Shown one piece after another: positions 8,611-16,845 of a stretch of DNA of 64,000 nt (its first letter is position 1; every line of letters starts with the position of its first letter). Below the pieces are notes generated by a model that saw only the letters and a program-made list of their open reading frames with translations, was not told the DNA's origin and made no database searches. A program made the position numbers and the translations under genes. This stretch comes from Streptomyces sp. NRRL F-6492 (GTDB lineage Bacteria; Actinomycetota; Actinomycetes; Streptomycetales; Streptomycetaceae). Where the stretch lies: assembly GCF_001280125.1 (NCBI RefSeq), contig NZ_LGEG01000103.1, forward strand, positions 1-64,000, read 5' to 3'.

Positions 8611-8702
8611 CCGGCCCGTGAACCGTCCCTGGAGCCGCCGTGACCGGGCCGTGACCGGTGCGCCGGAGATGAGAGACGGATCACTGGACGGGCCGTTCTG
8701 AC

Positions 8703-8721
8703 CGAGGTAAGCCTGGGCTAA
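8703..8721 (+). promoter_or_regulatory. Iron box upstream of efeO
   Basis: CGAGGTAAGCCTGGGCTAA matches the DtxR/DmdR1 19-mer on the minus strand at about 13 of 19 positions, with near-palindromic TAAGCC/GGCTAA arms. It shares the AGGTAAGCCT...CTAAGTTGG core with the box before hmuO. It sits 45 bp before the efeO start. Confidence 0.7.
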
Positions 8722-8766
8722 GTTGGCTCCGCCTCCGTCCCGTCCCCCGTCGTTCCTGGAGTCCCC

Positions 8767-9924
8767 ATGCGAGCCGTCCGCCTCTCCGTCGTCACCGCCG
8801 CAGCGACCGCGGCGGCCCTGACCGCCGTCACGGGATGCGCCGAGAAGGGCGGGGACGACGCGAAGGACGGCGTGGTCACCGTCGTCGCCAAGGACGACTC
8901 CTGCACGGTGTCGAAGACGGAGTTCCCGGCCGGGCACGTGAAGCTGGCCGTGGAGAACCGGGGTTCGAAGGTGACCGAGGTCTACGTCCTGTACCCGGAC
9001 GACCGGATCGTCACCGAGCGCGAGAACATCGGCCCCGGCACCCGGGCCACGCTGACCGCCGAGATCAAGGCCGGCGACTACGCGATCGCCTGCAAGCCCG
9101 GCATGACCGGCCCCGGCATCCGCCAGGCCGTCAAGGTCACCGGCGAAGGCGCCACCGGCACCAAGCGTTCGCCCGAGATGGACGCCGCCGTCGCCGCCTA
9201 CCGCCAGTACGTCCAGGCGCAGGCCGACCAGACCCTGCCCAGGGCGAAGGTCTTCACCGACGCCGTGCGCGCCGGGGACCTCGAAGGCGCCAGGAAGGCG
9301 TACGCCCTCTCCCGCATCGGCTGGGAGCGCACCGAGCCGGTCGCGGAGTCCTTCGGCGACATCGACCCCAAGGTGGACGTCCGCGAGGACGGCCTGGAGG
9401 AGGGCCAGGACCCGGCGAAGGACTGGACCGGCTGGCACCGCCTGGAGAAGGCGCTGTGGCAGGACGAGAAGCTCACCGCCCGCGACAAGCAGCTCGCCGA
9501 CCTCCTGGACAAGGACCTCGCGGACTGGGTGAAGCGGGTCGGCAAGGCCGAGATCACCCCCACCTCCATGGCCAACGGCGCCAAGGAGCTCCTGGACGAG
9601 GTCGCCACCGGCAAGGTCACCGGCGAGGAGGAGCGCTACTCCCACACCGACCTGGTCGACTTCAAGGCCAACGTCGAGGGCGCGCAGAAGTCCTTCGACC
9701 TGCTGAAGCCGGTCGCCTCGAAGAACGACCCCCGGCTGGTCGCCGACCTCGACGAGCGGTTCGCCGCCCTGAACGCGCTGCTCGACGAGTACCGCCAGGA
9801 CAAGAACGGTTACGACTTCACCCCCTACGACAAGGTCGGCAAGGAGCAGCGCAAGGAGCTGTCGGACGGCGTCAACGCGCTGGCCGAGCCGCTCTCCAAG
9901 CTCGCCGCCGCCGTCGTCAAGTGA
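8767..9924 (+). CDS. efeO: EfeO iron-uptake lipoprotein (cupredoxin + imelysin/M75)
   Basis: A 385-residue lipoprotein of the EfeUOB ferrous-iron uptake system. The signal peptide ends in lipobox AVTGC (Cys 24). Residues about 35-125 form the cupredoxin-like domain (DDSCTVSKTEFPAGH ... YAIACKPGMTGPG, where Cys and Met could bind metal). Residues 135-385 are the imelysin domain with the HxxE motif H224-R-L-E227 in TGWHRLEKALW. It is the first gene of a tight efeO-efeB-efeU operon behind an iron box. It presumably captures iron outside the membrane and passes it to EfeU. Confidence 0.95.
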   Translation: MRAVRLSVVTAAATAAALTAVTGCAEKGGDDAKDGVVTVVAKDDSCTVSKTEFPAGHVKLAVENRGSKVTEVYVLYPDDRIVTERENIGPGTRATLTAEIKAGDYAIACKPGMTGPGIRQAVKVTGEGATGTKRSPEMDAAVAAYRQYVQAQADQTLPRAKVFTDAVRAGDLEGARKAYALSRIGWERTEPVAESFGDIDPKVDVREDGLEEGQDPAKDWTGWHRLEKALWQDEKLTARDKQLADLLDKDLADWVKRVGKAEITPTSMANGAKELLDEVATGKVTGEEERYSHTDLVDFKANVEGAQKSFDLLKPVASKNDPRLVADLDERFAALNALLDEYRQDKNGYDFTPYDKVGKEQRKELSDGVNALAEPLSKLAAAVVK

Positions 9925-9941
9925 CCCGGGAGCCCAGCGAC

Positions 9942-11177
9942 ATGAGCGAACCCGCCGCGCCCTCCCGGCGCGCGGTCATCGGCTGGGGCGGCGCCGGGCT
10001 CGCGCTCGGTGCCGTCGCGGCCGGCGGCGCCGCCGCCCTGACCCGGGGCGGGGACGGCGCGGTCCCGGCGGGCGGGGCCGTGCCCTTCCACGGCCCGCAC
10101 CAGGCCGGCATCGCCACCGCCGTGCAGGACCGGCTGCACTTCGCCGCCTTCGACGTGACCACGAAGGACCGCGCCGAACTGGTGCGGCTGCTGAAGGACT
10201 GGACGCGGGCCGCCGAGCGGCTGACGGCCGGCGCCGAGGTCGGCGAGGGGGCGTACGGCGGGCTGCCCGAGGCCCCGCCGGACGACACCGGCGAGGCCCT
10301 CGGCCTCCAGCCCTCCCGGCTCACCCTCACCCTCGGCTTCGGGCCCTCGCTCTTCGACCGGCGCTTCGGCCTGGCGGACCGGCGGCCCGGGGCCCTGATC
10401 GACCTGCCCCGCTTCCCCGGCGACGACCTGGACCCGGCCCGCAGCGGCGGCGACCTGTGCGTCCAGGCCTGCGCGGACGACCCGCAGGTCGCCGTGCACG
10501 CGATCCGCAACCTGGCCAGGATCGGCTTCGGCAAGGTCGCCGTGCGCTGGTCCCAGCTCGGCTTCGGCAAGACGTCCTCGACGACCCCGGACGCGCAGAC
10601 CCCCCGCAACCTCTTCGGCTTCAAGGACGGCACCCGCAACGTCGCGGGCACCGACACCGCCCGCCTCGACGCCCACGTGTGGGTCTCCGGGAAGGACGCG
10701 GAGGGCCCGGCGGCCTGGCTGGACGGCGGCTCCTACCTGGTCGCCCGGCGCATCCGCATGAACGTCGAGACCTGGGACCGCACCTCCCTCGCCGAGCAGG
10801 AGGACGTCTTCGGCCGCGACAAGCGCGAGGGCGCGCCCGCCGGGCGGGCGAAGGAGCACGACGAGCCGTTCCTGAAGGCGATGAAGCCGGACTCCCACGT
10901 CCGGCTCGCCCACCCGGACACCAACCGGGGCGCGACGATGCTGCGCCGGGGATACTCGTTCACCGACGGCACGGACGGCCTCGGGCGCTTGGAGGCGGGG
11001 CTGTTCTTCCTCGCCTACCAGCGGGACGTCCGCACCGGATTCGTCCCGGTGCAGACCTCGCTGGCCCGCGCCGACGCGCTCAACGAGTACGTCCGGCACG
11101 TGGGTTCGGCGCTGTTCGCGATCCCGCCGGGCGTCCGCGACACCGGTGACTGGTGGGGCCGTGCCCTGTTCACCTGA
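9942..11177 (+). CDS. efeB: EfeB, Tat-exported DyP-type peroxidase/deferrochelatase
   Basis: A 411-residue heme peroxidase of the dye-decolorising family, 17 bp after efeO. The N-terminus has a twin-arginine signal (SRRAVIGWGGAG then a hydrophobic Ala/Gly run). The family motif GFKDGTRN is near residues 224-231. The likely heme-ligand His is in VRLAHPDTN near residue 324, with the distal Arg in MLRRGYSF. In the EfeUOB system it oxidises Fe2+, and it is also reported to release iron from heme. The ATG at 9942 directly follows an SD-like GGGAG. Confidence 0.95.
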   Translation: MSEPAAPSRRAVIGWGGAGLALGAVAAGGAAALTRGGDGAVPAGGAVPFHGPHQAGIATAVQDRLHFAAFDVTTKDRAELVRLLKDWTRAAERLTAGAEVGEGAYGGLPEAPPDDTGEALGLQPSRLTLTLGFGPSLFDRRFGLADRRPGALIDLPRFPGDDLDPARSGGDLCVQACADDPQVAVHAIRNLARIGFGKVAVRWSQLGFGKTSSTTPDAQTPRNLFGFKDGTRNVAGTDTARLDAHVWVSGKDAEGPAAWLDGGSYLVARRIRMNVETWDRTSLAEQEDVFGRDKREGAPAGRAKEHDEPFLKAMKPDSHVRLAHPDTNRGATMLRRGYSFTDGTDGLGRLEAGLFFLAYQRDVRTGFVPVQTSLARADALNEYVRHVGSALFAIPPGVRDTGDWWGRALFT

Positions 11178-11195
11178 CACCAGGAGGGGAAAGCC

Positions 11196-12077
11196 GTGTT
11201 CGGCAACTATCTGATCGGCCTGCGCGAGGGACTGGAAGCCAGTCTGATCGTCTGCATCCTCGTCGCGTACCTGGTGAAGACCGGGCGCCGGGACGCGCTG
11301 CGGCCGGTCTGGGCCGGCGTCGGCGTGGCCGTCGGCGTGTCCCTCGCCTTCGGCGCCGCCCTGGAGTTCGGCTCCCGGGAGCTGACCTTCGAGGCGCAGG
11401 AGCTGCTCGGCGGCTCGCTGTCGGTCGTCGCGGTGGTCCTGGTGACCTGGATGGTCTTCTGGATGCGGCGGACGGCCCGGCACCTGAGGGCCGAGCTGCA
11501 CGGGAAGCTGGACGCGGCGCTCGGCATGGGCACGGGCGCGCTGGTCGTCACCGCCTTCCTCGCGGTGGGCCGCGAGGGCCTGGAGACGGCGCTGTTCGTG
11601 TGGGCGTCCGTACGGGCCTCGTCGGACGGCACGGCCGCCCCGCTCGCCGGAGTCCTCCTCGGCCTGCTCACGGCGGTCCTCCTGGGGTGGCTGTTCTACA
11701 AGGGCGCGGTGCGGATCGACCTGGCGAGGTTCTTCACCTGGACCGGCGGGATGCTGGTCGTGGTGGCGGCGGGCGTCCTCGCGTACGGCGTGCACGACCT
11801 CCAGGAGGCGCGCTTCCTCGACGGCCTCGCGGACAAGGCCTTCGACGTCTCGGCGGCGGTCCCGCCGGACAGCTGGTACGGCACCCTCCTCAAGGGCGTC
11901 TTCAACTTCCAGCCGGACCCGACGGTCCTTCAGGTCACGGTGTGGGCGCTGTATCTGGTCCCGGCGCTCGCGCTGTTCCTGGCCCCGATAGGGTCGGGTC
12001 CGTCCGCGCGGGTGAAGAAGCAGAAGGCGACCGATGAGCAGGCTGAGGGTGGGGCGAGCGCCGGGACGAGCGCGTGA
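11196..12077 (+). CDS. efeU: EfeU, FTR1-family iron permease
   Basis: A 293-residue, seven-helix permease that moves oxidised iron across the membrane. Two REGLE motifs that bind iron are visible: residues 10-14 (LREGLEASL) and near 126-130 (VGREGLETALF). GTG 11196 follows AGGAGGGG by 6 nt. The C-terminal tail is cytoplasmic, charged and variable. The last 44 bp overlap the next gene. Confidence 0.95.
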   Translation: MFGNYLIGLREGLEASLIVCILVAYLVKTGRRDALRPVWAGVGVAVGVSLAFGAALEFGSRELTFEAQELLGGSLSVVAVVLVTWMVFWMRRTARHLRAELHGKLDAALGMGTGALVVTAFLAVGREGLETALFVWASVRASSDGTAAPLAGVLLGLLTAVLLGWLFYKGAVRIDLARFFTWTGGMLVVVAAGVLAYGVHDLQEARFLDGLADKAFDVSAAVPPDSWYGTLLKGVFNFQPDPTVLQVTVWALYLVPALALFLAPIGSGPSARVKKQKATDEQAEGGASAGTSA

Positions 12078-13071
12078 GCGGTGGCCGGCGCGGCCGGTGA
12101 GGCTGCTCGCGGCGACGGCGGCCGTGACCGCCCTGGCGCTGACGGCGAGCGGCTGCGTGACGGTGCACGGCGAGCTGGCGATCGTGCCGCCGGCGACGGA
12201 GGCCGAGGCGGCGAAGGTCCTGGCGGACTTCACGAGCGCCTTCAACCGCGCCGACAAGGCCTACGACCCGGCCCTCGACGCGGACCGGGTCACCGGGCCG
12301 CTCGGGGAGATCAACCAGGCGGGGCTGCGCGCCCGCGCGGTCACCAGCCCCGGCGGCAACGCGAAGCACCGGCCGCTGGAGCTGACGGACGCGCGCTTCC
12401 TGCTGCCCCGCAAGGCGGGCTGGCCGCGCTGGTTCGTCGCGGACACCGACTCCAACCGGGACGTCGACCGGGGCCGGGACGACCAGCGCTGGCTCCTGGT
12501 CTTCGTGCGCGACGGCCCCCGGGCACGGTGGGAGGCCGCCTACCTGAGCATCCTCGACGCGGACGAACTGCCCGCGTTCGCCGAGGAGGAGGGGCACCCG
12601 GTGCCGGTCGACGCGGACGACGACGCGCTGGCGGTCGCGCCCGGCAGGCTCGGCGCGGAGTACGTCGCGTACCTGAAGGACGGGAAGCCGGGACCGTTCG
12701 CGGCCGGGCCGCACACCAGCGAGTGGCGGGCGCGGCGGGAGAAGGCCGCCGCGCGGCCGGGGCTCGCCACCCAGTACGTGGACCGGGTCGCCGACCGGGG
12801 GGACTTCGCGCCGCTGGGGCTGCGGACCCGGGACGGGGGCGCGCTCGTCTTCTTCGCGATCCGGTACTTCGAGCGGCAGACGGCGGCGCCGGGCTACCGG
12901 CCCAAGGTCCCCCAGGACGTGAAGGCGCTGATGACCGGCGAGGTCAGGAACACGGTCACCCGGGAGTGGGTGTCCAGCCAGTCCGTCCTGGTCAAGCCGG
13001 CGGGCACGGCCCGGGACGGGGTCGCGATCGCGGGCCGGCTCCAGGGCGTGGTGGGCGCGGTGGGCTCGTAA
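12034..13071 (+). CDS. Lipoprotein of unknown function, translationally coupled to efeU
   Basis: A 345-residue predicted lipoprotein. A basic N-region is followed by RLLAATAAVTALALTASGC, with the lipobox Cys at 41. The mature part (TVHGELAIVPP ... PAFAEEEGHPVPVDADDDAL) has no motif I can assign; it resembles the hypothetical lipoproteins now grouped as DUF8094. ATG 12034 overlaps efeU by 44 bp and has an upstream AGAAGG. GTG 12097 would give a more standard signal peptide and is the alternative start. Its position after efeU suggests, but does not prove, a role in the iron operon. Confidence 0.75.
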   Translation: MSRLRVGRAPGRARERWPARPVRLLAATAAVTALALTASGCVTVHGELAIVPPATEAEAAKVLADFTSAFNRADKAYDPALDADRVTGPLGEINQAGLRARAVTSPGGNAKHRPLELTDARFLLPRKAGWPRWFVADTDSNRDVDRGRDDQRWLLVFVRDGPRARWEAAYLSILDADELPAFAEEEGHPVPVDADDDALAVAPGRLGAEYVAYLKDGKPGPFAAGPHTSEWRARREKAAARPGLATQYVDRVADRGDFAPLGLRTRDGGALVFFAIRYFERQTAAPGYRPKVPQDVKALMTGEVRNTVTREWVSSQSVLVKPAGTARDGVAIAGRLQGVVGAVGS

Positions 13072-13148
13072 CGCCCCGGACGTCTTGATCTCCGGACCGC
13101 CGCCCCGCCTCGGCCGGTCGACCGGTCGTCGGGTCGGCGGCTCAGCCG

Positions 13149-13266
13149 GTCGTCGGGTCAGCGGGTCGGTGGCTCAGCGGGTCAGCCGGTCGCCAGGGCA
13201 GCGGGTCAGCGGGTCAGCGGGTCAGCCAGTCGTCGGGTCAGCGGGTCGGTGGCTCAGCGGGTCAGC
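13149..13266. repeat. Exact 38-bp direct repeat, 80 bp apart, within a GGGTCAGC-rich array
   Basis: The 38-mer beginning GTCGTCGGGTCAGCGGGTCG occurs at 13149-13186 and again at 13229-13266, joined by further imperfect GGGTCAGC units. The second copy contains the last codons and stop of the prim-pol-like gene. The array therefore looks like a local duplication of that gene's 3' end, filling the gap to the convergent lipoprotein gene. Confidence 0.85.
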
Positions 13267-14033
13267 GGCCAGGCGATCTCGTGGGACGCGTGCTCGCCGT
13301 CGCCGTCCGCCCCGCGCTCGGCCGCGTGGCGGGCGCAGGCGTCCTGGAGGGTCTCCAGGAGGTTCAGCGGGTCGGGCAGCGGATGCTCGGGACCGCGGAT
13401 CCAGGAGACGACCGGGTGGGCGGCCTCGTCGCCGGGGAGCCGGGCCGGGGGGACGAGGACGTAGCTGCCGCGGCAGTGCCAGCGGAGCCCCGGGTGCTCG
13501 TCCATGGTCTCGGGGTGGCAGTCCAGCTCACAGGGCCACCACTCGTCCTCGTCCTCGGGGGTGCCGCGGGTGGCGGTGAAGAAGAGCATCCGTCCGCCGT
13601 CGGGGCCCTCGGCCGGGGACTCGGCGAGCGGGCCGACCTCGACGCCCTCGGCGAGGAGGCGCTCCAGGGCGGCGCGGCCGGCGGCCAGCGGCACGTCGAG
13701 GACGTCGTGGACCATGCCGGTGGCGGTGACGAAGTTCGCCCCGGGCTCGTTGCGGGCCCAGCGCTCGATCTGGCCGCGGTCGGTGGTCGACTGGGTCTGC
13801 CAGGCGAAGGAGACGGGGTGCCGGGCGGGGGTGGGACAGCCGATCCGCTCGCAGGAACAGCTGTAGCCGACGGGGTACGCGGCGGGGGCCAGGGGCATCC
13901 CGGCGGCGGCGACGGCCAGGAGCAGCTTCTCGCGGTCGTTCCCGTCCTCGGCCGCATCGCGCTCGGGACGCCTGCGCAGCCACCGTGCGAGTCTGCTCTC
14001 CGTGCCGCGGTAGCGGCCGATGCCGTCGCCCAT
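13254..14033 (-). CDS. Bifunctional DNA primase/polymerase-like (prim-pol) domain protein
   Basis: A 259-residue protein resembling the N-terminal prim-pol domain of actinobacterial and phage primases. It shows AAAGMPLAPAAYPVGYSCSC then CPTPARHPVSFAWQTQST and IERWARNEPGANFVTATG, the usual order of conserved blocks (a Cys-containing element, then the W-x-x-x-P-x-x-N block). The catalytic acidic pair normally in the D-x-D motif appears only as HDVLDVPL. No helicase domain follows, so it is a stand-alone form common in Streptomyces. The C-terminus lies in the repeat array. Confidence 0.75.
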   Translation of the reverse strand: MGDGIGRYRGTESRLARWLRRRPERDAAEDGNDREKLLLAVAAAGMPLAPAAYPVGYSCSCERIGCPTPARHPVSFAWQTQSTTDRGQIERWARNEPGANFVTATGMVHDVLDVPLAAGRAALERLLAEGVEVGPLAESPAEGPDGGRMLFFTATRGTPEDEDEWWPCELDCHPETMDEHPGLRWHCRGSYVLVPPARLPGDEAAHPVVSWIRGPEHPLPDPLNLLETLQDACARHAAERGADGDGEHASHEIAWPLTR

Positions 14034-14149
14034 CTATCCCCTCACAACCTCGCGCTCGCCCGTTCGGCTCCGCCCATGGTCCCACCATCCTGCGCCCCGG
14101 GTGACCGGAGTGCGGAACCGGGGTCGCCGCCGGGCCCTCCGCCCGGCCC

Positions 14150-14797
14150 TCAGGACCTCGGGGCGAGGCCGCGCAGGACGTGGTCGACCAGGGCGTCCGC
14201 GTAGGCGTGGGTGAGCGGCAGGGTGCGGTGGATCCACCGGTGGTGGAGGGGTCCGACCAGGAGTTCGACGGCGAGGCGGGGATCGGTGCCGGGGTCGACG
14301 TCACCGGCCTCCCGGGCCGCCTCGATGCGGCGGACGTAGTACTGGAGCTGGGGTTCGAGCAGCGTCTCGGTGAAGCGGGCACCGAGGTCGGGGTCGACGA
14401 TCCCCTCGGCGGCGAGGGCGCGGGTGGGGGCCTCGAAGACGGGGTCGTTCATCTCGTCGACGGTGGCGCGCAGGACGCGCTTCAGGTCGGCGGCGAGGTC
14501 GCCGGTGTCGGGGATCTCACTTCCGCCGTCGCCGTCGCCGTCCATGGCCTCGTGGGCCCGGACCTGGAGGTCGAGGAAGGCGTCGAGGAGGACGGCCGCC
14601 TTGGAGGGCCACCAGCGGTAGATGGTCTGCTTGCCGACGCCGGCGCGGGCGGCGATGCCCTCGATGGTGGTCCTGGCGTAGCCGCTCTCGGAGACGAGGG
14701 CGAGGGCGGCGTCGAAGATGGCGCGGCGGGAGCGCTCGCTGCGGCGGGAGGCGTCGGGGACGGCCTTGGGCACGGGTTCGGGCGTGAGGTCGGGCAT
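14150..14797 (-). CDS. TetR-family regulator
   Basis: A 215-residue repressor. The N-terminal HTH is clear (IFDAALALVSESGYARTTIEGIAARAGVGKQTIYRWWPSK; recognition helix GVGKQTIYRWW near residues 52-62). The rest is a helical ligand-binding domain of the TetR_C_11/16 type. It is divergent from dimethylargininase, with a perfect 9-bp inverted repeat between them, so self-repression and control of ddaH are likely. The inducer is unknown. Confidence 0.92.
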   Translation of the reverse strand: MPDLTPEPVPKAVPDASRRSERSRRAIFDAALALVSESGYARTTIEGIAARAGVGKQTIYRWWPSKAAVLLDAFLDLQVRAHEAMDGDGDGGSEIPDTGDLAADLKRVLRATVDEMNDPVFEAPTRALAAEGIVDPDLGARFTETLLEPQLQYYVRRIEAAREAGDVDPGTDPRLAVELLVGPLHHRWIHRTLPLTHAYADALVDHVLRGLAPRS

Positions 14798-14815
14798 GGG
14801 ACCAGCCTAGCAGCA

Positions 14816-14836
14816 GACGAGACGTTACGTCTCGTC
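14816..14836. promoter_or_regulatory. Perfect palindrome, likely TetR operator
   Basis: GACGAGACG-TTA-CGTCTCGTC: 9-bp arms with no mismatch around a 3-bp centre, 19 bp before the tetR start and about 117 bp before ddaH. Size and symmetry fit a TetR dimer site. Confidence 0.8.
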
Positions 14837-14952
14837 ATGGCGGATGGTCATCGAACCACCCGAACGGTCCACTGCGCGGAGGGCTCCCAGGGCGGACCAT
14901 GGGGTCCACCGCACCGCGGTTCTTCCGCCCGCCCGCCCGTGAGGAGCCCTTC

Positions 14953-15783
14953 TTGCGCACCACTCCGCGCTCGCCCTCGCCCCGCCGTTACCTGATGTGC
15001 CCACCCGCGCACTTCACGGTGACGTACTCCATCAACCCCTGGATGGACCCCACGAAACCGGTCGACCCGCCGCTCGCCCTCACCCAGTGGGAGGACCTGC
15101 GGGACCGCTACCGGGCGCTCGGCCACACCGTGGAGGTCCTGGAGCCGGACCCGGCGCTCCCGGACATGGTCTTCGCGGCGAACGGCGCGACCGTCGTCGG
15201 GGGCCGGGTCCTCGGCGCGAGGTTCGCGTATCCGGAGCGCGCGGGCGAGGCCGACGCGCACCTCGCCTGGTTCCGCCGCCACGGCTGGGCGGAGGAGGAC
15301 CTGCGGATCCCGGAGCACGTGAACGAGGGCGAGGGGGACTTCGCCGTCACCGCCTCCTGGATCCTCGCCGGGCGCGGCTTCCGCGCCAGTCCGCTCTCGC
15401 ACGGCGAGGCGCAGGAGTTCTTCGGGCGCCCGGTGATCGGCCTGCACCTGGTGGACCCGCGCTACTACCACCTGGACACGGCGCTGTGCGTCCTGGACGA
15501 CGCGGGCGACGAGATCATGTACTACCCGGCCGCCTTCTCCCCCGGCAGCCGGGCGGTGCTGGCCCGGCTCTTCCCGGACGCCCTGATCGCGACGGAGGAG
15601 GACGCGGCGGCCTTCGGGCTCAACGCCGTGAGCGACGGGCGGAACGTCCTGCTGCCACAGGCGGCGGTGGGCCTCTTCGAACCGCTCCGCGACCGGGGCT
15701 TCGAGCCGGTCGGCATGGACCTGAGCGAACTCCTCAAGGGCGGCGGCAGCGTGAAGTGCTGCACGCAGGAGCTGCGGCCGTAG
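14953..15783 (+). CDS. ddaH: Dimethylargininase (DDAH, amidinotransferase superfamily)
   Basis: A 276-residue hydrolase of the guanidino-group-modifying superfamily, predicted to convert Nω,Nω-dimethylarginine to citrulline and dimethylamine. An ornithine-forming relative is possible. Catalytic residues are visible: the Asp/Glu region PDMVFAANGATV and HVNEGEGDF, the His of YYHLDTALCVLD, and the nucleophile in the C-terminal SVKCCTQEL. TTG 14953 is chosen because GAGGAG lies 6 nt upstream; an ATG at 14899 in the same frame lacks a ribosome site. It is divergent from a TetR gene and followed by a strong terminator. Confidence 0.85.
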   Translation: MRTTPRSPSPRRYLMCPPAHFTVTYSINPWMDPTKPVDPPLALTQWEDLRDRYRALGHTVEVLEPDPALPDMVFAANGATVVGGRVLGARFAYPERAGEADAHLAWFRRHGWAEEDLRIPEHVNEGEGDFAVTASWILAGRGFRASPLSHGEAQEFFGRPVIGLHLVDPRYYHLDTALCVLDDAGDEIMYYPAAFSPGSRAVLARLFPDALIATEEDAAAFGLNAVSDGRNVLLPQAAVGLFEPLRDRGFEPVGMDLSELLKGGGSVKCCTQELRP

Positions 15784-15795
15784 GGTCCGCGCGAA

Positions 15796-15828
15796 GCGCG
15801 CCGTCGCCCCGCGGGGGCGACGGCGCGC
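15796..15828. terminator. Perfect 15-bp hairpin between convergent genes
   Basis: GCGCGCCGTCGCCCC pairs without mismatch with 15814-15828 across a GCG loop. It lies between ddaH (+) and the TetR gene ending at 15839 (-), so it can end transcription from both sides. Confidence 0.85.
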
Positions 15829-15838
15829 CGGACACCCC

Positions 15839-16783
15839 CTAGGGCCCGCCCGGCACGAAGGCGCCCGCCGCCGCGGCGACCAGGGTCGCCGTGACGGCCC
15901 GTTCCGCGTCGGCGGGGGTCAGCTCCTCGTGGGTGACGGCGAACCGGTAGTAGAGCGGGGCCGAGACCGCGCGGAGCAGTTCGAGCGGGTCGGTGCCGGC
16001 CGGCAGCTCGCCCCGGGCCGCGGCCCGCGCCGCCACCGGGGCCCATTCGGCCAGGCGGGTGCGGTAGAAGCCGCGCAGGGCCCGCGCGCACTCCTCGTCG
16101 CAGGCGGCCGCGGCGATGACGGCCCGGAAGACGGCGCCCATCCGGGGGTCGGTGAGGGTCGCCAGGACGAGCGCGGCGTTGGCCCGCAGGTCGCCCGCGA
16201 GGCCGCCGGTGTCGGCGGCGGGCAGGGACTGCTCGGCCATGTCGTCCAGGAGGTCGGCGACCAGGCCGACCGGGGAGCCCCAGCGGCGGTAGACGGTGGT
16301 CTTGCCGACGCCCGCGCCCACGGCGATCTGGTCCATGTTCAGCGCGTGGAAGCCGGAGGCCGCCAGGGCCTCCTGGGTGGCGTCGAGGACGGCGCGGCGG
16401 ACCTTGGCGGTACGGCCGCCGGGACGGCGCGCACCGGGCGCGGCCGACGGCCCTCCGCCCGGAGCGGCCGGGCCGCCCCTCGGGGCCGTCGCCCCCTCGC
16501 CCGGCGCCCCCTCGCCGGACACCCCGTCGCCCGGCGCCCCCTCGCCCGGCACGACCGGCCCGTCCCCCGGAGCCGACGCCTCCTCCCCCGGGCCGGCCGA
16601 GCGCTTCCCCGGACCGGCCGGGTGCTTTTCCGGGCCGCCCGGGCGCCCTCCCGATGCCGACGAGCCCTTCCCCTGCCCCGAAGGGCCCTCCTCCGGAGCC
16701 GCCGACCCCTCTCCCGGAGCCGCGGAGCCCCCTCCCGGGGCTGACGACCCTCCACCCAAACGGGAACGCTGTTCCATTAACAC
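15839..16783 (-). CDS. TetR-family regulator with long low-complexity N-terminal extension
   Basis: A 314-residue protein. The TetR HTH only begins near residue 122 (RRAVLDATQEALAASGFHALNMDQIAVGAGVGKTTVYRRWG). About 115 residues of Gly/Ala/Pro/Glu-rich repeats (variants of APGEG and GGPAAPGG) come before it. A normal TetR starts only 10-20 residues before the HTH, so the extension is odd. It has no internal stop and keeps high third-position GC. ATG 16783 or 16777 is the start as read; a start close to the HTH lacks an ATG. It is divergent from the exporter at 16846, which it probably represses. Confidence 0.85.
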   Translation of the reverse strand: MLMEQRSRLGGGSSAPGGGSAAPGEGSAAPEEGPSGQGKGSSASGGRPGGPEKHPAGPGKRSAGPGEEASAPGDGPVVPGEGAPGDGVSGEGAPGEGATAPRGGPAAPGGGPSAAPGARRPGGRTAKVRRAVLDATQEALAASGFHALNMDQIAVGAGVGKTTVYRRWGSPVGLVADLLDDMAEQSLPAADTGGLAGDLRANAALVLATLTDPRMGAVFRAVIAAAACDEECARALRGFYRTRLAEWAPVAARAAARGELPAGTDPLELLRAVSAPLYYRFAVTHEELTPADAERAVTATLVAAAAGAFVPGGP

Positions 16784-16810
16784 TCCTCACCCTGCTACCG
16801 TCTGCGTCAT

Positions 16811-16836
16811 CTTAACGGAACTCACGTCCCTTTAAG
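16811..16836. promoter_or_regulatory. Imperfect inverted repeat in tetR/MFS divergent promoter
   Basis: CTTAACGGAA and TCCCTTTAAG form 10-bp arms with 8 matches around a 6-bp centre, 10 bp before the exporter start. It is AT-richer than its surroundings and a candidate TetR operator. Confidence 0.5.
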
Positions 16837-16845
16837 GGGTCCGCC

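Noticed and set aside
13149..13266. CRISPR array
   Set aside because: Repeats are adjoining or irregular with no unique spacers of constant length, and there are no cas genes.
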